A stretch of DNA of 64,000 nucleotides, from the NCBI RefSeq assembly GCF_029263665.1, contig NZ_JAJUFQ010000004.1:1-64000 (forward strand). The letters are read 5' to 3'. Both the position numbers and the translations under genes were made by a program. Below the pieces are notes generated by a model, which ran no database searches, was not told the origin of the DNA, and was given only the letters and a program-made list of their open reading frames with translations. Each line of letters starts with the position of its first letter. Positions within the stretch are counted from its first letter, which is position 1. Positions 31,787-41,983 of the stretch are shown in pieces. The DNA comes from Halomonas sp. (GTDB taxonomy: Bacteria; Pseudomonadota; Gammaproteobacteria; Pseudomonadales; Halomonadaceae).

Positions 31787-33522
31787 CAGGCCTCCTGAAA
31801 CTGCAACTGATACAAGGCAGCATAGGCTCCCCCACGCTCCAGCAACTCATGGTGAGTCCCCTGCTCGATGACCTCGCCCTGCTCCATCACCAGAATACGG
31901 TCTGCGCGTTCGATGGTAGATAGACGGTGAGCAATTACCAGGGTGGTACGGCCCTTGCAAACCTCTTCCAGAGCAGCCTGGATGTAGCGTTCCGATTCAG
32001 TGTCCAAGGCAGAGGTGGCCTCATCCAGGATCAAGATCGGAGAATCCTTGAAGATCGCCCGGGCAATCGCCATTCGCTGACGCTGTCCCCCAGACAACAT
32101 GACACCATTATCCCCCACCAATGCGTCGTAACCTTCCGACATGCGTTCAATGAATTCATGGGCATAGGCTGCACGAGCAGCGGCTTCGACAGCGGTGCGA
32201 TCAGGGTTCGATACACCATAGGCAATGTTGTCGGCAATGGTGGCATTGAATAACGTGACCTGCTGCGACACCAGTGCGATCTGTTGCCGCAAAGGGGCCA
32301 ACTCATAGTCATTCAAAGGCACCCCATCAATCAGAATGCGCCCTGCCGTGGGATAGTAGAAACGTGGGAGCAGGCCGACCAGCGTCGACTTGCCGCCCCC
32401 CGAGCGCCCGACAATGGCGACCATTTCCCCTTGTCGGATATCCAGATCAATCCCCTTCAGCACTTCAGGCTTGTCTTCACCATAGGCGAAATGCACGTTT
32501 TCAAAGCGCACTCGACCCTCAAGCCGGCCCGGCACCACAGTACCTTCATCCGGCTCCAGGGGTTCATCGAGCAGGCCGAAGAGTTCACCAGAAGCGGCAA
32601 GTCCTTTCTGGATCGTGTTATTGATTTCACTGAGAGAGCGTACAGGCTTGGCCATCAAGGATGCCGCAGTAATGAAACCCACGAACTCGCCTGGCGTCAT
32701 ATTGTCCATCAATGCCGGAGACATCGCGAACCACACCAGAATGGCAAGCGAAATCGCCACCAGAATCTGAATGACAGGAGTACTGGTGGCCTTGGTAGCA
32801 GCCTCTTTCAAGCTCTGGCGACGATTGGCCTCACTGGCAGCACGAAAACGCTCTTGCTCATACGTTTCAGCACCGTGGGTGCGCACCACGCGATACCCCG
32901 TCAACGCTTCGGAAGCAACGTGAGTGACATCTCCCATGGAACGCTGGAGGCGGCGTGAAATACGTCGAAAACGCTTGCTGGTATAGCTGACCACCCCGCC
33001 AATCAGCGGCGTCACTGCCAGGAACAGCAAGGTCAGCATCCAGTTGGTCCAGAACAAATAGCACAGCAGGCCAATGACAAACAGTCCTTCCTGAAGCAGG
33101 ACAGTAATGGCCTTGGTTCCTGCACCTGTCACCTGTTCCACATGGTAAGTCACTCGGGAAACCAGGTGCCCCGATGAGTGGTTGTCGAAATAGCTCCCCG
33201 GAAGGCGCAGCATATGGTTGAACACATCGCAACGCAGCATATGCACCATGTTACGCGCCACATTGCTCATGAAATAGGTACCCAGGAAGGTCCCCACGCC
33301 ACGGGTTGCAAACATGACCACCACGAACAACGGCAAGAACAGCCGGAATGATGCATCCGGGTTCTGGATACCGTCGATCAGGCGCTTCATCATCTCCGCC
33401 AAGGCCGTGCTGGAGGCGGCGTAGATACCATAGCCGATCACAGCAACGAGGAAGGATTTCCAGAAAGGTTTTACATAGCCAAGAAGACGCTTGTATAGCG
33501 TCCAACCGGAATATTCGCTCAC
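31786..33522 (-). CDS. msbA: Lipid A export ABC transporter permease/ATP-binding protein
   Basis: VAIVGRSGGGKSTLVGLLPRFY; LSGGQRQRMAIARAIFKDSPILILDEATSALD; located next to lpxK. Confidence 0.96.
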   Translation of the reverse strand: MSEYSGWTLYKRLLGYVKPFWKSFLVAVIGYGIYAASSTALAEMMKRLIDGIQNPDASFRLFLPLFVVVMFATRGVGTFLGTYFMSNVARNMVHMLRCDVFNHMLRLPGSYFDNHSSGHLVSRVTYHVEQVTGAGTKAITVLLQEGLFVIGLLCYLFWTNWMLTLLFLAVTPLIGGVVSYTSKRFRRISRRLQRSMGDVTHVASEALTGYRVVRTHGAETYEQERFRAASEANRRQSLKEAATKATSTPVIQILVAISLAILVWFAMSPALMDNMTPGEFVGFITAASLMAKPVRSLSEINNTIQKGLAASGELFGLLDEPLEPDEGTVVPGRLEGRVRFENVHFAYGEDKPEVLKGIDLDIRQGEMVAIVGRSGGGKSTLVGLLPRFYYPTAGRILIDGVPLNDYELAPLRQQIALVSQQVTLFNATIADNIAYGVSNPDRTAVEAAARAAYAHEFIERMSEGYDALVGDNGVMLSGGQRQRMAIARAIFKDSPILILDEATSALDTESERYIQAALEEVCKGRTTLVIAHRLSTIERADRILVMEQGEVIEQGTHHELLERGGAYAALYQLQFQEA

Positions 33523-33601
33523 ATTGGCTCCATTTCAAAGGGAGTCAGTTGACTGATCATCAAATACCAGTCCTGGCGCAAGGCGGCACCATAAGCCGAC
33601 A

Positions 33602-36001
33602 TCAAAGGCCCGATTCTACCCCATGGCATCGTCCACCGACACCGCTCCCTCGTCGATGAGATCCGACACGTATCGGTCGCCCCAGGCGCAGCATGAAATG
33701 TAGCTGACCATCCAGCGCCGTGCTGAAGAAACAACTCCCTGCGTGACGCAAGCGCCGGACGACTTCTGCTGAGGGATGCCCCAAGGTATTGAAGCGCCCT
33801 GCGGAAACGACACTGAAAGCAGGCTGCAAGGCCTCGACCAGCGCAACGCCCGTACTGGTACGACTGCCATGATGCCCCAGCACCAGCACATCCAGACGTG
33901 CACTGTCATCGGTATCCATGGTATCTCGCATCCAGTAACGCTCCGTGCGCTTGCCAGCATCCCCTGGAATGATGATACGCCGTCCATTGGCCGTCACTTC
34001 CAGGACACAGGAACGATCATTGGACGACAGCGTCTGCTGGACGTCTCCTGAAGGAGGCCATAGAAAGCGAAACTCGACATCGTCCCAATGCCAGGCCTTG
34101 CCCCTCTCGCATGTAGTAGTAGAAGAACTTCTTGGCATTCTTTCAGGCCATTCAGACTGAGGATGGAACCATTGCGACACATGATATTCAGCAGCAATCC
34201 AATCAACGCCACCGCTATGGTCCAGGTCGGCATGACTGACCACGACAGCATCAAAACGCCCTCCTGGAGGCAATATCCCGGTTGCAGGCACAAATCCTGA
34301 ATAGGAGCGGGGCCCTGTATCAAACAGTAGCCGATGGCGTGCCGTCCGCACTTCAGCCATCAACCCTTGCCCGACATCCCAGATCACCAGATCGAACTCT
34401 CCACGTCGCGGCCCCACACTGCCATGGAATAGCCCACTCGCTATTATCAGAATCACCATCCCCCAGCGTAGGCGTGGAGCCATGCCCGGAATCCCCATGA
34501 TCAGTGCCATAGCACACAGAGACATTCCCAACGACTCACGCCATGACAGATCCGGGTACAACTCTGTTTCCCAGGTCGATAACCATGCCAGCCCAGCAAC
34601 GACAACATCGATGACAACACCATCAAGCTGCCAGATCAGCAACCCAATAGGAGGCCATAGCATGGAGAGACTCCAGCCAAGCATTCCCAAAGGAACAAGC
34701 AGCATGCTGACCACAGGGACCGCAAACAGATTGGCGACCGGAGCCACCCACGCCAACCGCCCAAAGCTGATCAGCACCAGGCCTGACACCAAGGGAGACA
34801 ACAGCAGTTGGGTACGCAACAGAACCTTCACCGGCCCCATCCTGCCAGCAGGTGGACGCCGCCCCTGCCAAATCAGCACCAACAGAAAGACCGCCGAGAA
34901 TGACAGCCACAATCCTGGCCGCCAGAGTGACAATGGATTGATCAGCACAACCAGCCCCAGGGCCAGAGCCAATGCCTGCCAGGGAGAAGGATGGTGACGA
35001 CCTCCTGCGACCCACATTGCCACCAGTGTCATCACTAGCGCGCGCATGGCAGGGGGAGCACCGCCCACCATCCAGACAAACCCCGCAACTGCAACACCGG
35101 CCACCCACCAAGGCCACATCTGCATACGCCAGTTACCCGGGCTCAGCAGTCGCGCCATTCCCTTGGCCAGCCACAGCACCAAAACAGCAACCAGTCCGAC
35201 ATGCAGGCCGGATACCACGACAAGATGCGTTGTTCCCGTCGCATTAAGCAGATCCCAGTCATCATCGCTAAGCGCATCGCCATCGCCCAAGGTCAGTGCT
35301 GCCAGCCATCGCCTCGCCTGATCATCCAGGGGCTGACGATAGAGATAATTCCGAGCAGACTGCCTCAGGCTGAATCCAGCAGGTGCGAGACGCGATCCAA
35401 CAGGTGTGCCCACCACTTTTCCCGTTGCCTGAATGCCTTCTCGCCATAGCCAGCCTTGGTAATCGAAAGTACCGGGATTCGACATGCCCCACGGAGGCCA
35501 TAGTTTTACCTCAAGGCGCCAGCGCTCACCGACTCGGGGCTGCTCCGGGGCATCTGCAGGCACCTGGTCACGATCGGAATAACGGTTGTCGGGATAGTGA
35601 CTGACGCGAACGCGCTGCAATGATGCACAAGAGGGCAAAGAAGGCTCTAGCGGTTGACAGTTATCGACCTGCAAGACGAGACGCTGAGTACCACTGCCAT
35701 CCAAATCACTGGACAGTACACGAGCGTCGATAATCAATACCCGCCCTGTCAGCCCATCGGCAAGCTCTCGTCCTTTTTCGACCAGTAGTGATGTCATCAC
35801 CCAAAGCGCTGCCAGACACACCACGATCATTGGCCAGCAACGTCCAGCCAGACCTGACAGCAACAAGACCGCCAGCAATGGAACGACCGCTTCCCAGACA
35901 TTTCCTCCCATATGGAAAGCCAGCCCGCCAAACATGCAGCCTAGTGCCAAGGGAAACGCGAGCCCGTACCTCAAGCTATCCGACCTATTCATGCAAAACA
36001 T
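33602..36001 (-). CDS. comEC: DNA internalization-related competence protein ComEC/Rec2
   Basis: TGTTHLVVVSGLHVGLVA; competence domain; metallo-beta-lactamase-like C-terminus (SHADLDHSGG, LGHHGSRTSTG). Confidence 0.93.
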   Translation of the reverse strand: MFCMNRSDSLRYGLAFPLALGCMFGGLAFHMGGNVWEAVVPLLAVLLLSGLAGRCWPMIVVCLAALWVMTSLLVEKGRELADGLTGRVLIIDARVLSSDLDGSGTQRLVLQVDNCQPLEPSLPSCASLQRVRVSHYPDNRYSDRDQVPADAPEQPRVGERWRLEVKLWPPWGMSNPGTFDYQGWLWREGIQATGKVVGTPVGSRLAPAGFSLRQSARNYLYRQPLDDQARRWLAALTLGDGDALSDDDWDLLNATGTTHLVVVSGLHVGLVAVLVLWLAKGMARLLSPGNWRMQMWPWWVAGVAVAGFVWMVGGAPPAMRALVMTLVAMWVAGGRHHPSPWQALALALGLVVLINPLSLWRPGLWLSFSAVFLLVLIWQGRRPPAGRMGPVKVLLRTQLLLSPLVSGLVLISFGRLAWVAPVANLFAVPVVSMLLVPLGMLGWSLSMLWPPIGLLIWQLDGVVIDVVVAGLAWLSTWETELYPDLSWRESLGMSLCAMALIMGIPGMAPRLRWGMVILIIASGLFHGSVGPRRGEFDLVIWDVGQGLMAEVRTARHRLLFDTGPRSYSGFVPATGILPPGGRFDAVVVSHADLDHSGGVDWIAAEYHVSQWFHPQSEWPERMPRSSSTTTCERGKAWHWDDVEFRFLWPPSGDVQQTLSSNDRSCVLEVTANGRRIIIPGDAGKRTERYWMRDTMDTDDSARLDVLVLGHHGSRTSTGVALVEALQPAFSVVSAGRFNTLGHPSAEVVRRLRHAGSCFFSTALDGQLHFMLRLGRPIRVGSHRRGSGVGGRCHGVESGL

Positions 36002-36107
36002 CCATGCCTACCATCCATAACGCCTCCTTGCGTTGGCCGATGTCATGGCAACGCCATCGGCTAGTATGGATAATAGCCTCGCACCCTAAGCTGCGAACTG
36101 GGCCACC

Positions 36108-36641
36108 ATGCCGCGTCGACTATTGCAACGTTACTTGCCCGATCCCGACTCTCTGAGGCGGCAGCGAACCTTGCGTTGCATGGCACACCTGATTGGTGAC
36201 CCTGCCCTGTGGATGCTGTCACGCAGAAGCGTGGCCAACGCCTTTTCCATTGGGCTGTTCAGTGCTTTGCTGCCGATTCCCATGCAGATGGTAGTGGCCG
36301 CCTTCGGTGCCCGCTTGGCGCGTTGCAATCTGCCCCTTTCCGTGGCCCTGGTATGGATCACCAATCCGTTGACCATGCCGCTGATCTATTATGCCAACTA
36401 CACGCTGGGCGCCTGGCTGCTGCAGACCCCCGCCCTGCAGGCACCAGAGCAACTGACGACCCATTGGCTGAAAATGCAGTTGATGGAGATTCTGCCTTCA
36501 CTGGTCGTTGGCTCGCTGGTCGCTGCTGTCGTCACCGGTCTTGTGGCCAACCTGGTCATCCGCCTGATCTGGCGCTGGCATGTATTGCGTAGCTGGAAAG
36601 CCAGGACCCACCGCCGCAGGCAAGCCCGGCGAAATGGTTAA
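36108..36641 (+). CDS. DUF2062 domain-containing protein
   Basis: LWMLSRRSVANAFSIGLFSALLPIPMQMVVAAFGARLARCNLPLSVALVWITNPLTMPLIYYANYTLG. Confidence 0.92.
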   Translation: MPRRLLQRYLPDPDSLRRQRTLRCMAHLIGDPALWMLSRRSVANAFSIGLFSALLPIPMQMVVAAFGARLARCNLPLSVALVWITNPLTMPLIYYANYTLGAWLLQTPALQAPEQLTTHWLKMQLMEILPSLVVGSLVAAVVTGLVANLVIRLIWRWHVLRSWKARTHRRRQARRNG

Positions 36642-36671
36642 CTGCACATAAGCCTTGCCAGATCCCAACAG

Positions 36672-36703
36672 AAAAAAGACCGCCTGAAGGCGGCCTTTTT
36701 ATT
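36672..36703 (+). terminator. Terminator after the DUF2062 gene
   Basis: aaaaaagaccgcc-tgaa-ggcggcctttttatt. Confidence 0.85.
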
Positions 36704-36766
36704 CCCAGAAGTTTATTGCCACACACCAGCCGCAATGATTCACCCCGTTACCATGCAGCACACCTA

Positions 36767-36979
36767 AGGAACCTCTGATTCACTGCCTGCGTGGGCCAAT
36801 CACTGCGTTACGCGGTGCTGGTACGCCAGCCCGGCGGATGGCCGCCCCGACGAAATCCTCACATAGCCTACTATGCTCCGGTTGACCATCCTCTGGATGT
36901 TCTCTCCGCTGCGCTTCGGGTCTGCGCTCCGGGCGCCTTGTGCTTGACCCGCTCGCCGACTTATTCAGAGGCTCCCTAA
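36767..36979. mobile_element. MITE-like/interspersed element candidate with imperfect terminal inverted repeats
   Basis: Left end AGGAACCTCTGATTCA; right end reverse complement TTAGGGAGCCTCTGAATAAGTC; no transposase inside. Confidence 0.5.
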
Positions 36980-37416
36980 CGCTGATATTTGATAAACGGT
37001 GTCAGCTTCGCGACTCGGTCATAGAGTTGGCGAGCAGGTTCATTGAAATCCTGAGTCAGCCAATAAACCGACGGCGTGCCGTTGGCATCGGCAGCCTCAT
37101 ATACTGCCTCGATCAGTGCGCGCCCCACCCCACTGCCACGGAGAGTCGGGTCAACGTAAAGGTCTTGCAGATAACAAACATCTTCCACACGCCAATTGTG
37201 TGCGTGATAGATGAAGTGTACGAGCCCAATGAGGCGACCATTCTGTTCCGCGACCAGAGCATTTCTATTGGCCTCATTGGGATCAAGGATCCTGCTGAAC
37301 GTCGCTTCGTAGACCTGTTCTGAAACGCTACTTTCATAGAATTCCAAGTAAGCGGTCCATAGGCGCCGCCACTCGGGCTGGTCGTCTTCTGTCAAATGAC
37401 GGATATGAAGAGTCAT
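36976..37416 (-). CDS. GNAT family N-acetyltransferase
   Basis: CYLQDLYVDPTLRGSGVGRALIEAVYEAADANGTPSVYWLTQDFNEPARQLYDRVA. Confidence 0.93.
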   Translation of the reverse strand: MTLHIRHLTEDDQPEWRRLWTAYLEFYESSVSEQVYEATFSRILDPNEANRNALVAEQNGRLIGLVHFIYHAHNWRVEDVCYLQDLYVDPTLRGSGVGRALIEAVYEAADANGTPSVYWLTQDFNEPARQLYDRVAKLTPFIKYQR

Positions 37417-37738
37417 GAAGCTTGTTCTCTCGACAGGTGTCTTAAAAAGAATGTGATTACCCAGCAGTTTCTACACAGGTCAGATCGCTAAATTCATAGC
37501 CACTGGAATAAGCTTCTGCGAGTGTTTCATACTAGGTACCTAATGAGGGTATCGGTGGTTATAAAACTGAATCTAGCCGCCGATGGCTTGAATTGCATGC
37601 TGCCAGCCTCGAAACGGGGGTAAAAGCATGCTGGCCTTTCGATGCCCAGATCAGACGCTCTTCCTGCCGTTTTGCATTAGCTACCTGTAACGTTTCATAT
37701 TTCCCCACTTTCATGCCTTTCCCCTCTACAAACATCAC

Positions 37739-37768
37739 AAAAAAGGCCACCCGAAGGTGGCCTTTTTA
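37739..37768 (-). terminator. Terminator downstream of lolD
   Basis: aaaaaaggccacc-cgaa-ggtggcctttttatt; near-identical flanking layout to 36672-36719. Confidence 0.85.
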
Positions 37769-37792
37769 TTCACAGAAGCTTATTTCAGCACA

Positions 37793-38503
37793 TCATTCCT
37801 GGTGCAGGCGTCCTTCATCCAGGCGTAGCACTCTATCCTGGTGTGCAGCGAGCCCTTGATCGTGAGTGACGATGACGAAAGCACAGCGAGCCGTGGATGC
37901 CAGTTCATCGATCAGAGAAAGGATGCTGGCGGCGGTGTGCTGATCCAGGTTGCCGGTCGGCTCATCCATCAGCATCAGACTGGGATCCGTCACCAGAGCA
38001 CGGGCAATCGCTACGCGCTGGCGTTCACCACCGGATAGCTCACCTGGTTTATGGTCGGCTCGCGCTTCCATCCCCACGCGAGACAACAGTCTCATGGCAT
38101 GTTCCTCGGCAGCCTTCTTGCGCTGACCACGAATGATCAGCGGCAATGCCACATTCTCCACGGCCGAGAACTCCGCCAGCAGGTGGTGGAACTGGTAGAC
38201 GAAGCCGATGTGCTGATTACGGAACAGGCCAATCTCGGCTTCGCTCAGCTCATGCAGCACGGTCCCTCCCACGTTCACCTCACCGGCACTGGGCAGGTCA
38301 AGACCACCCAGCAGGTTGAGCAGTGTGGTCTTGCCGGAGCCGGAACTGCCGACCACCGCCACACGCTCTCCCGCCCGCACCTGCAACGACAGGTCGTCGA
38401 GCACAACCAGATCATGGGGCCCTTCACTATAGACGCGTGACAGCCCTTGGCATTCCAGCATGATCTCGCGCGGCGTTGTCTGTTGGATCGCTGCATCACT
38501 CAT
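37793..38503 (-). CDS. lolD: Lipoprotein-releasing ABC transporter ATP-binding protein
   Basis: [54 protein letters not shown]. Confidence 0.96.
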   Translation of the reverse strand: MSDAAIQQTTPREIMLECQGLSRVYSEGPHDLVVLDDLSLQVRAGERVAVVGSSGSGKTTLLNLLGGLDLPSAGEVNVGGTVLHELSEAEIGLFRNQHIGFVYQFHHLLAEFSAVENVALPLIIRGQRKKAAEEHAMRLLSRVGMEARADHKPGELSGGERQRVAIARALVTDPSLMLMDEPTGNLDQHTAASILSLIDELASTARCAFVIVTHDQGLAAHQDRVLRLDEGRLHQE

Positions 38504-39737
38504 AACGCAACACCTCCGCTGGCTGGACCCGTGCGGCTCGCCAGGCCGGGTACAGGGTGGAAAGGAAGGTCAGCACGAACGCCGCCGTCACGATCTGGCC
38601 TACATCGCTCCATATCAGCTGGGATGGCAGCTCACTGACAAAATAGACACCCGCGTCAAGGAAGTGGATGCCAAAGGTGTTTTCGACAAAGGCGATGATG
38701 TCAGACACGGTCAAGGCCAGGATGATGCCGAGAATCACCCCGATCACAATGCCGATGATGCCGATGGCCAGGCCTTGAACGATGAAGATACCCATGATCG
38801 AACGTGGCGTGGCACCGATGGTGCGCAGAATGGCGATATCCGCATGCTTGTCGGTGACAACCATGACCAGAGTGGAAACGATATTGAAAGCGGCTACCGC
38901 GACGATCACCGTCAACAGCAAGCCGATCATGCGCTTCTCCATCTGGATCGCCTGGAACAGGTTGCCCCGGGTATAAGTCCAGTCGAAACCGCGATATCCC
39001 TGGCCAAGCTGGTTGACGATATCCTGCGTCACGCCTCCCGACAGGAATAGGTCATCGAGCTCAAGCCGCAGGCCACCCACGGAATCGCCCATCCGTGCCA
39101 GAGTCTGCATGTCCTTGATATTGGCATAGGCCAGCGCAGAATCGAGGTCAGCCCCCACGCTGAAGATGCCACTGACCGTGAACCGCTTGAGGCGAGGGAA
39201 GACACCTCCGGGAGTAATCGAGGCCTCAGGCACCATCAGGGTAACGCTATCCCCTACGCCAACGCCCAGGTTGCGCGCCAGGATCGAACCCAGCACGACA
39301 TTCCAGGAACCTGGCTTGAGGTCATCGAGACTGCCACGCTGCATATGTTCATCAACGATGGACACACGGCTTTCCCAGTCGGGCATGATGCCATTGACCA
39401 TACCCCCCTGGTTATGACCATTCACCGAGAACATGCCCTGCTGTTCGATATAAGGCGCCGCCCCGATGACATGCTCATGCTGCATAAGGCGCTCGGCCAG
39501 AGGCTCCCAGTCGGTCATGCCTCCGGCCTCTTCGATCTGCACGTGGGGCACCATGCCCAGTATTCGTTCGCGTAGTTCCCGGTCAAAGCCATTCATGACT
39601 GACAGCACCAGGATCAACACGGCAACCCCGAGGGTCAGACCGAGCATGGAGGTCAACGAAATGAAGGAGATGAAGTGGTTACGTCGCTTGGCTCGCACAT
39701 AGCGTAGCCCGATCAGAAACGGTAGTCGGTCAAGCAT
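38496..39737 (-). CDS. lolC: Lipoprotein-releasing ABC transporter permease (LolC/E)
   Basis: FLIGLRYVRAKRRNHFISFISLTSMLGLTLGVAVLILVLSVMNGFDRELRERILGM. Confidence 0.92.
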   Translation of the reverse strand: MLDRLPFLIGLRYVRAKRRNHFISFISLTSMLGLTLGVAVLILVLSVMNGFDRELRERILGMVPHVQIEEAGGMTDWEPLAERLMQHEHVIGAAPYIEQQGMFSVNGHNQGGMVNGIMPDWESRVSIVDEHMQRGSLDDLKPGSWNVVLGSILARNLGVGVGDSVTLMVPEASITPGGVFPRLKRFTVSGIFSVGADLDSALAYANIKDMQTLARMGDSVGGLRLELDDLFLSGGVTQDIVNQLGQGYRGFDWTYTRGNLFQAIQMEKRMIGLLLTVIVAVAAFNIVSTLVMVVTDKHADIAILRTIGATPRSIMGIFIVQGLAIGIIGIVIGVILGIILALTVSDIIAFVENTFGIHFLDAGVYFVSELPSQLIWSDVGQIVTAAFVLTFLSTLYPAWRAARVQPAEVLRYE

Positions 39738-39883
39738 GGACTCTTTCCTTGTCGGCAGGCCGACATGGTACGGTTTTTTAGCGTCCGCTGCATCGCTCTA
39801 GGGTGTGATTTGCGAGATCCTTGCATCTTCGTGCACTCAAGCCTACATTTCGGCCTCTCCCCATTCCTGCTTCGAGGCCATCC

Positions 39884-40951
39884 ATGCAGCGTCTCCTTCC
39901 CGAATGGCATCCCCAGGATGCTGTCCAGTTGACCTGGCCACGCCATGACGGCGATTGGGCTCCAATGCTTGCCTCCATCGAGCACATGCTCGAGCAGATT
40001 GCCCTGATCGTCAGTCGCTATCAGAGCGTGGTCATTGGCGTTCCCAGTGACACGATTCGCACAGAACTGACCAAGCGCCTGCGACAACGTGGCGCTGACC
40101 CGCAGAATCTGATTGTGACCGTCGTCGACAGCGACGACACCTGGGCCCGGGATCATGGCCCACTCGCGACAGCGAACGAGAGCGGCAACTTGTGTCTGCA
40201 TGACTTTGTCTTCACCGGCTGGGGCGGCAAGTTTCCCGCTTCACGCGACAATTGCATCAGCCAACAGCTGGCCGATGCTGGACTCATGGCCTGCGAGCTG
40301 ATTCGCCATGACCTGGTTCTGGAAGGCGGTGCTCTGGAAACTGATGGACAGGGAACGCTGCTGACCACCGAGGCTTGCCTGCTCAACCCGAATCGCAACC
40401 CTGAGCTCGACCGCAATGCCATGGAAACCCAGCTCAAGGATGCCCTGGGCATCGAACGGGTATTGTGGCTGCGCCATGGCCACCTGGAAGGTGATGACAC
40501 TGACAGCCATATCGACACTCTGGCACGCTTCTGTGACCCCAGCACGATTGCCTACGTACGCTGTGACGACCCGGATGACCCTCATTTTGCGGCGTTCGAT
40601 GCCATGGAGCAGGAACTCCAGGCCTTGCGCCAGGCGGATGGGGCCCCCTATCGCCTGATTCCCCTGCCCTGGCCTCAAGCCTGTTACGATGCAGATGATG
40701 GTCACCGTCTACCTGCGACCTATGCCAATTTTTTGATCATCAATGGCGCAGTGCTGGTCCCGGTGTATGGAGACAGTCATGACCGCGAGGCCTTGAATGC
40801 CCTGGCCATGGCGTTTCCGGGGCGCGACATCCTGGCCGTGGATGCCAGTACCGCCATCCGACAGCATGGCAGCCTGCACTGCCTGACCATGCAATGGCCT
40901 CGTGGGGCTCTCGCCACCTCCCAGATCCATCGCCAAGGAGACACACCATGA
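39884..40951 (+). CDS. aguA: Agmatine deiminase
   Basis: MQRLLPEWHPQDAVQLTWPRH; TWARDHGPLA; LEGGALETDGQGTLLTTEACLLNPNRNP; WLRHGHLEGDDTDSHID. Confidence 0.95.
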   Translation: MQRLLPEWHPQDAVQLTWPRHDGDWAPMLASIEHMLEQIALIVSRYQSVVIGVPSDTIRTELTKRLRQRGADPQNLIVTVVDSDDTWARDHGPLATANESGNLCLHDFVFTGWGGKFPASRDNCISQQLADAGLMACELIRHDLVLEGGALETDGQGTLLTTEACLLNPNRNPELDRNAMETQLKDALGIERVLWLRHGHLEGDDTDSHIDTLARFCDPSTIAYVRCDDPDDPHFAAFDAMEQELQALRQADGAPYRLIPLPWPQACYDADDGHRLPATYANFLIINGAVLVPVYGDSHDREALNALAMAFPGRDILAVDASTAIRQHGSLHCLTMQWPRGALATSQIHRQGDTP

Positions 40952-41850
40952 CACGCCAACTCACTGTCGGCCTGGTTCAGCAGGCCGCCTGGCCGGACAA
41001 GGCCAAGAGTCTCGCCGAAAGCGAGGCTGGTATTCGTGAACTCGCCGCCAAGGGCGCCAAGCTGGTGATGCTGCAGGAACTGCATGCCACCCATTACTTC
41101 TGCCAGCATGAAGATACCGAGCTATTTGACCTGGCCGAACCCCTGGACGGCCCCACCGGGGCCCGTCTGGCACAACTGGCAGCAGAACTCGACATCGTCC
41201 TGATGGGCTCATTGTTCGAACGCCGGGCCCCCGGTGTCTACCACAACACGGCGGTGGTCTACGATGGAAAGCGGGGTGCGGTCGGCCAGTATCGCAAGAT
41301 GCATATTCCGGATGACCCGGGATTCTACGAGAAGTTTTACTTCACTCCTGGTGATCATGACGCTGCACGTAACGAAGGTTTTACCCCCATCGACACTTCT
41401 GTAGGTCGTTTGGGTGTGCTGGTCTGCTGGGATCAGTGGTACCCCGAGGCAGCCCGCCTGATGGCCCTGGCAGGGGCAGAGCTGCTCCTTTATCCCACCG
41501 CCATCGGCTGGAACCCTCAGGACGATGAGGCCGAGAAAACACGCCAGAAAGATGCCTGGACCATCATCCAGCGCAGCCACGGCGTGGCCAACGGCATTCC
41601 AGTACTGGTCGCCAACCGTGTCGGCCATGAGCCAGACTTGTCCGGCGTCGGCGCCGGTATCGATTTCTGGGGGGGAAGCTTCGTCTGCGGCCCCCAGGGA
41701 GAACTTCTGGCACATGCGGGCACCGAGTCCGAACGCATGCTGGTGACTCTCGACCTGGATCATGGCGAGAACGTCCGTCGCTGGTGGCCCTATCTACGTG
41801 ATCGCCGGGTGGATGCGTACGGGGATCTGACCCGCCGCCTGCGCGATTAG
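40948..41850 (+). CDS. aguB: N-carbamoylputrescine amidase
   Basis: Nitrilase family: QELHATHYFCQHED; YRKMHIPDDPGFYEKFYFTPGD; LVCWDQWYPEAARLMALAGAE. Confidence 0.96.
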   Translation: MTRQLTVGLVQQAAWPDKAKSLAESEAGIRELAAKGAKLVMLQELHATHYFCQHEDTELFDLAEPLDGPTGARLAQLAAELDIVLMGSLFERRAPGVYHNTAVVYDGKRGAVGQYRKMHIPDDPGFYEKFYFTPGDHDAARNEGFTPIDTSVGRLGVLVCWDQWYPEAARLMALAGAELLLYPTAIGWNPQDDEAEKTRQKDAWTIIQRSHGVANGIPVLVANRVGHEPDLSGVGAGIDFWGGSFVCGPQGELLAHAGTESERMLVTLDLDHGENVRRWWPYLRDRRVDAYGDLTRRLRD

Positions 41851-41916
41851 GCGCTGTCTGCAAAGTACCTGCGCTTGCTCAAGCGGTGTTATCAGCTGTC
41901 GGGACTCTCTCTGAAA

Positions 41917-41950
41917 GCAGAAAGCCCGGGAAATTTCCCGGGCTTTCTGC
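41917..41950. terminator. Bidirectional terminator between aguB and the Nudix-ThiE gene
   Basis: Perfect 34-nt palindrome gcagaaagcccgggaaatttcccgggctttctgc. Confidence 0.92.
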
Positions 41951-41983
41951 TTCATGGCCATGCCTGCATCCATCAGCAGTCCA

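Noticed and set aside
36791-36979. 62-aa ORF (MGQSLRYAVLVRQPGGWPPRRNPHIAYYAPVDHPLDVLSAALRV...)
   Set aside because: Sits entirely inside the MITE-like element; more likely a chance frame of the repeat than a gene.
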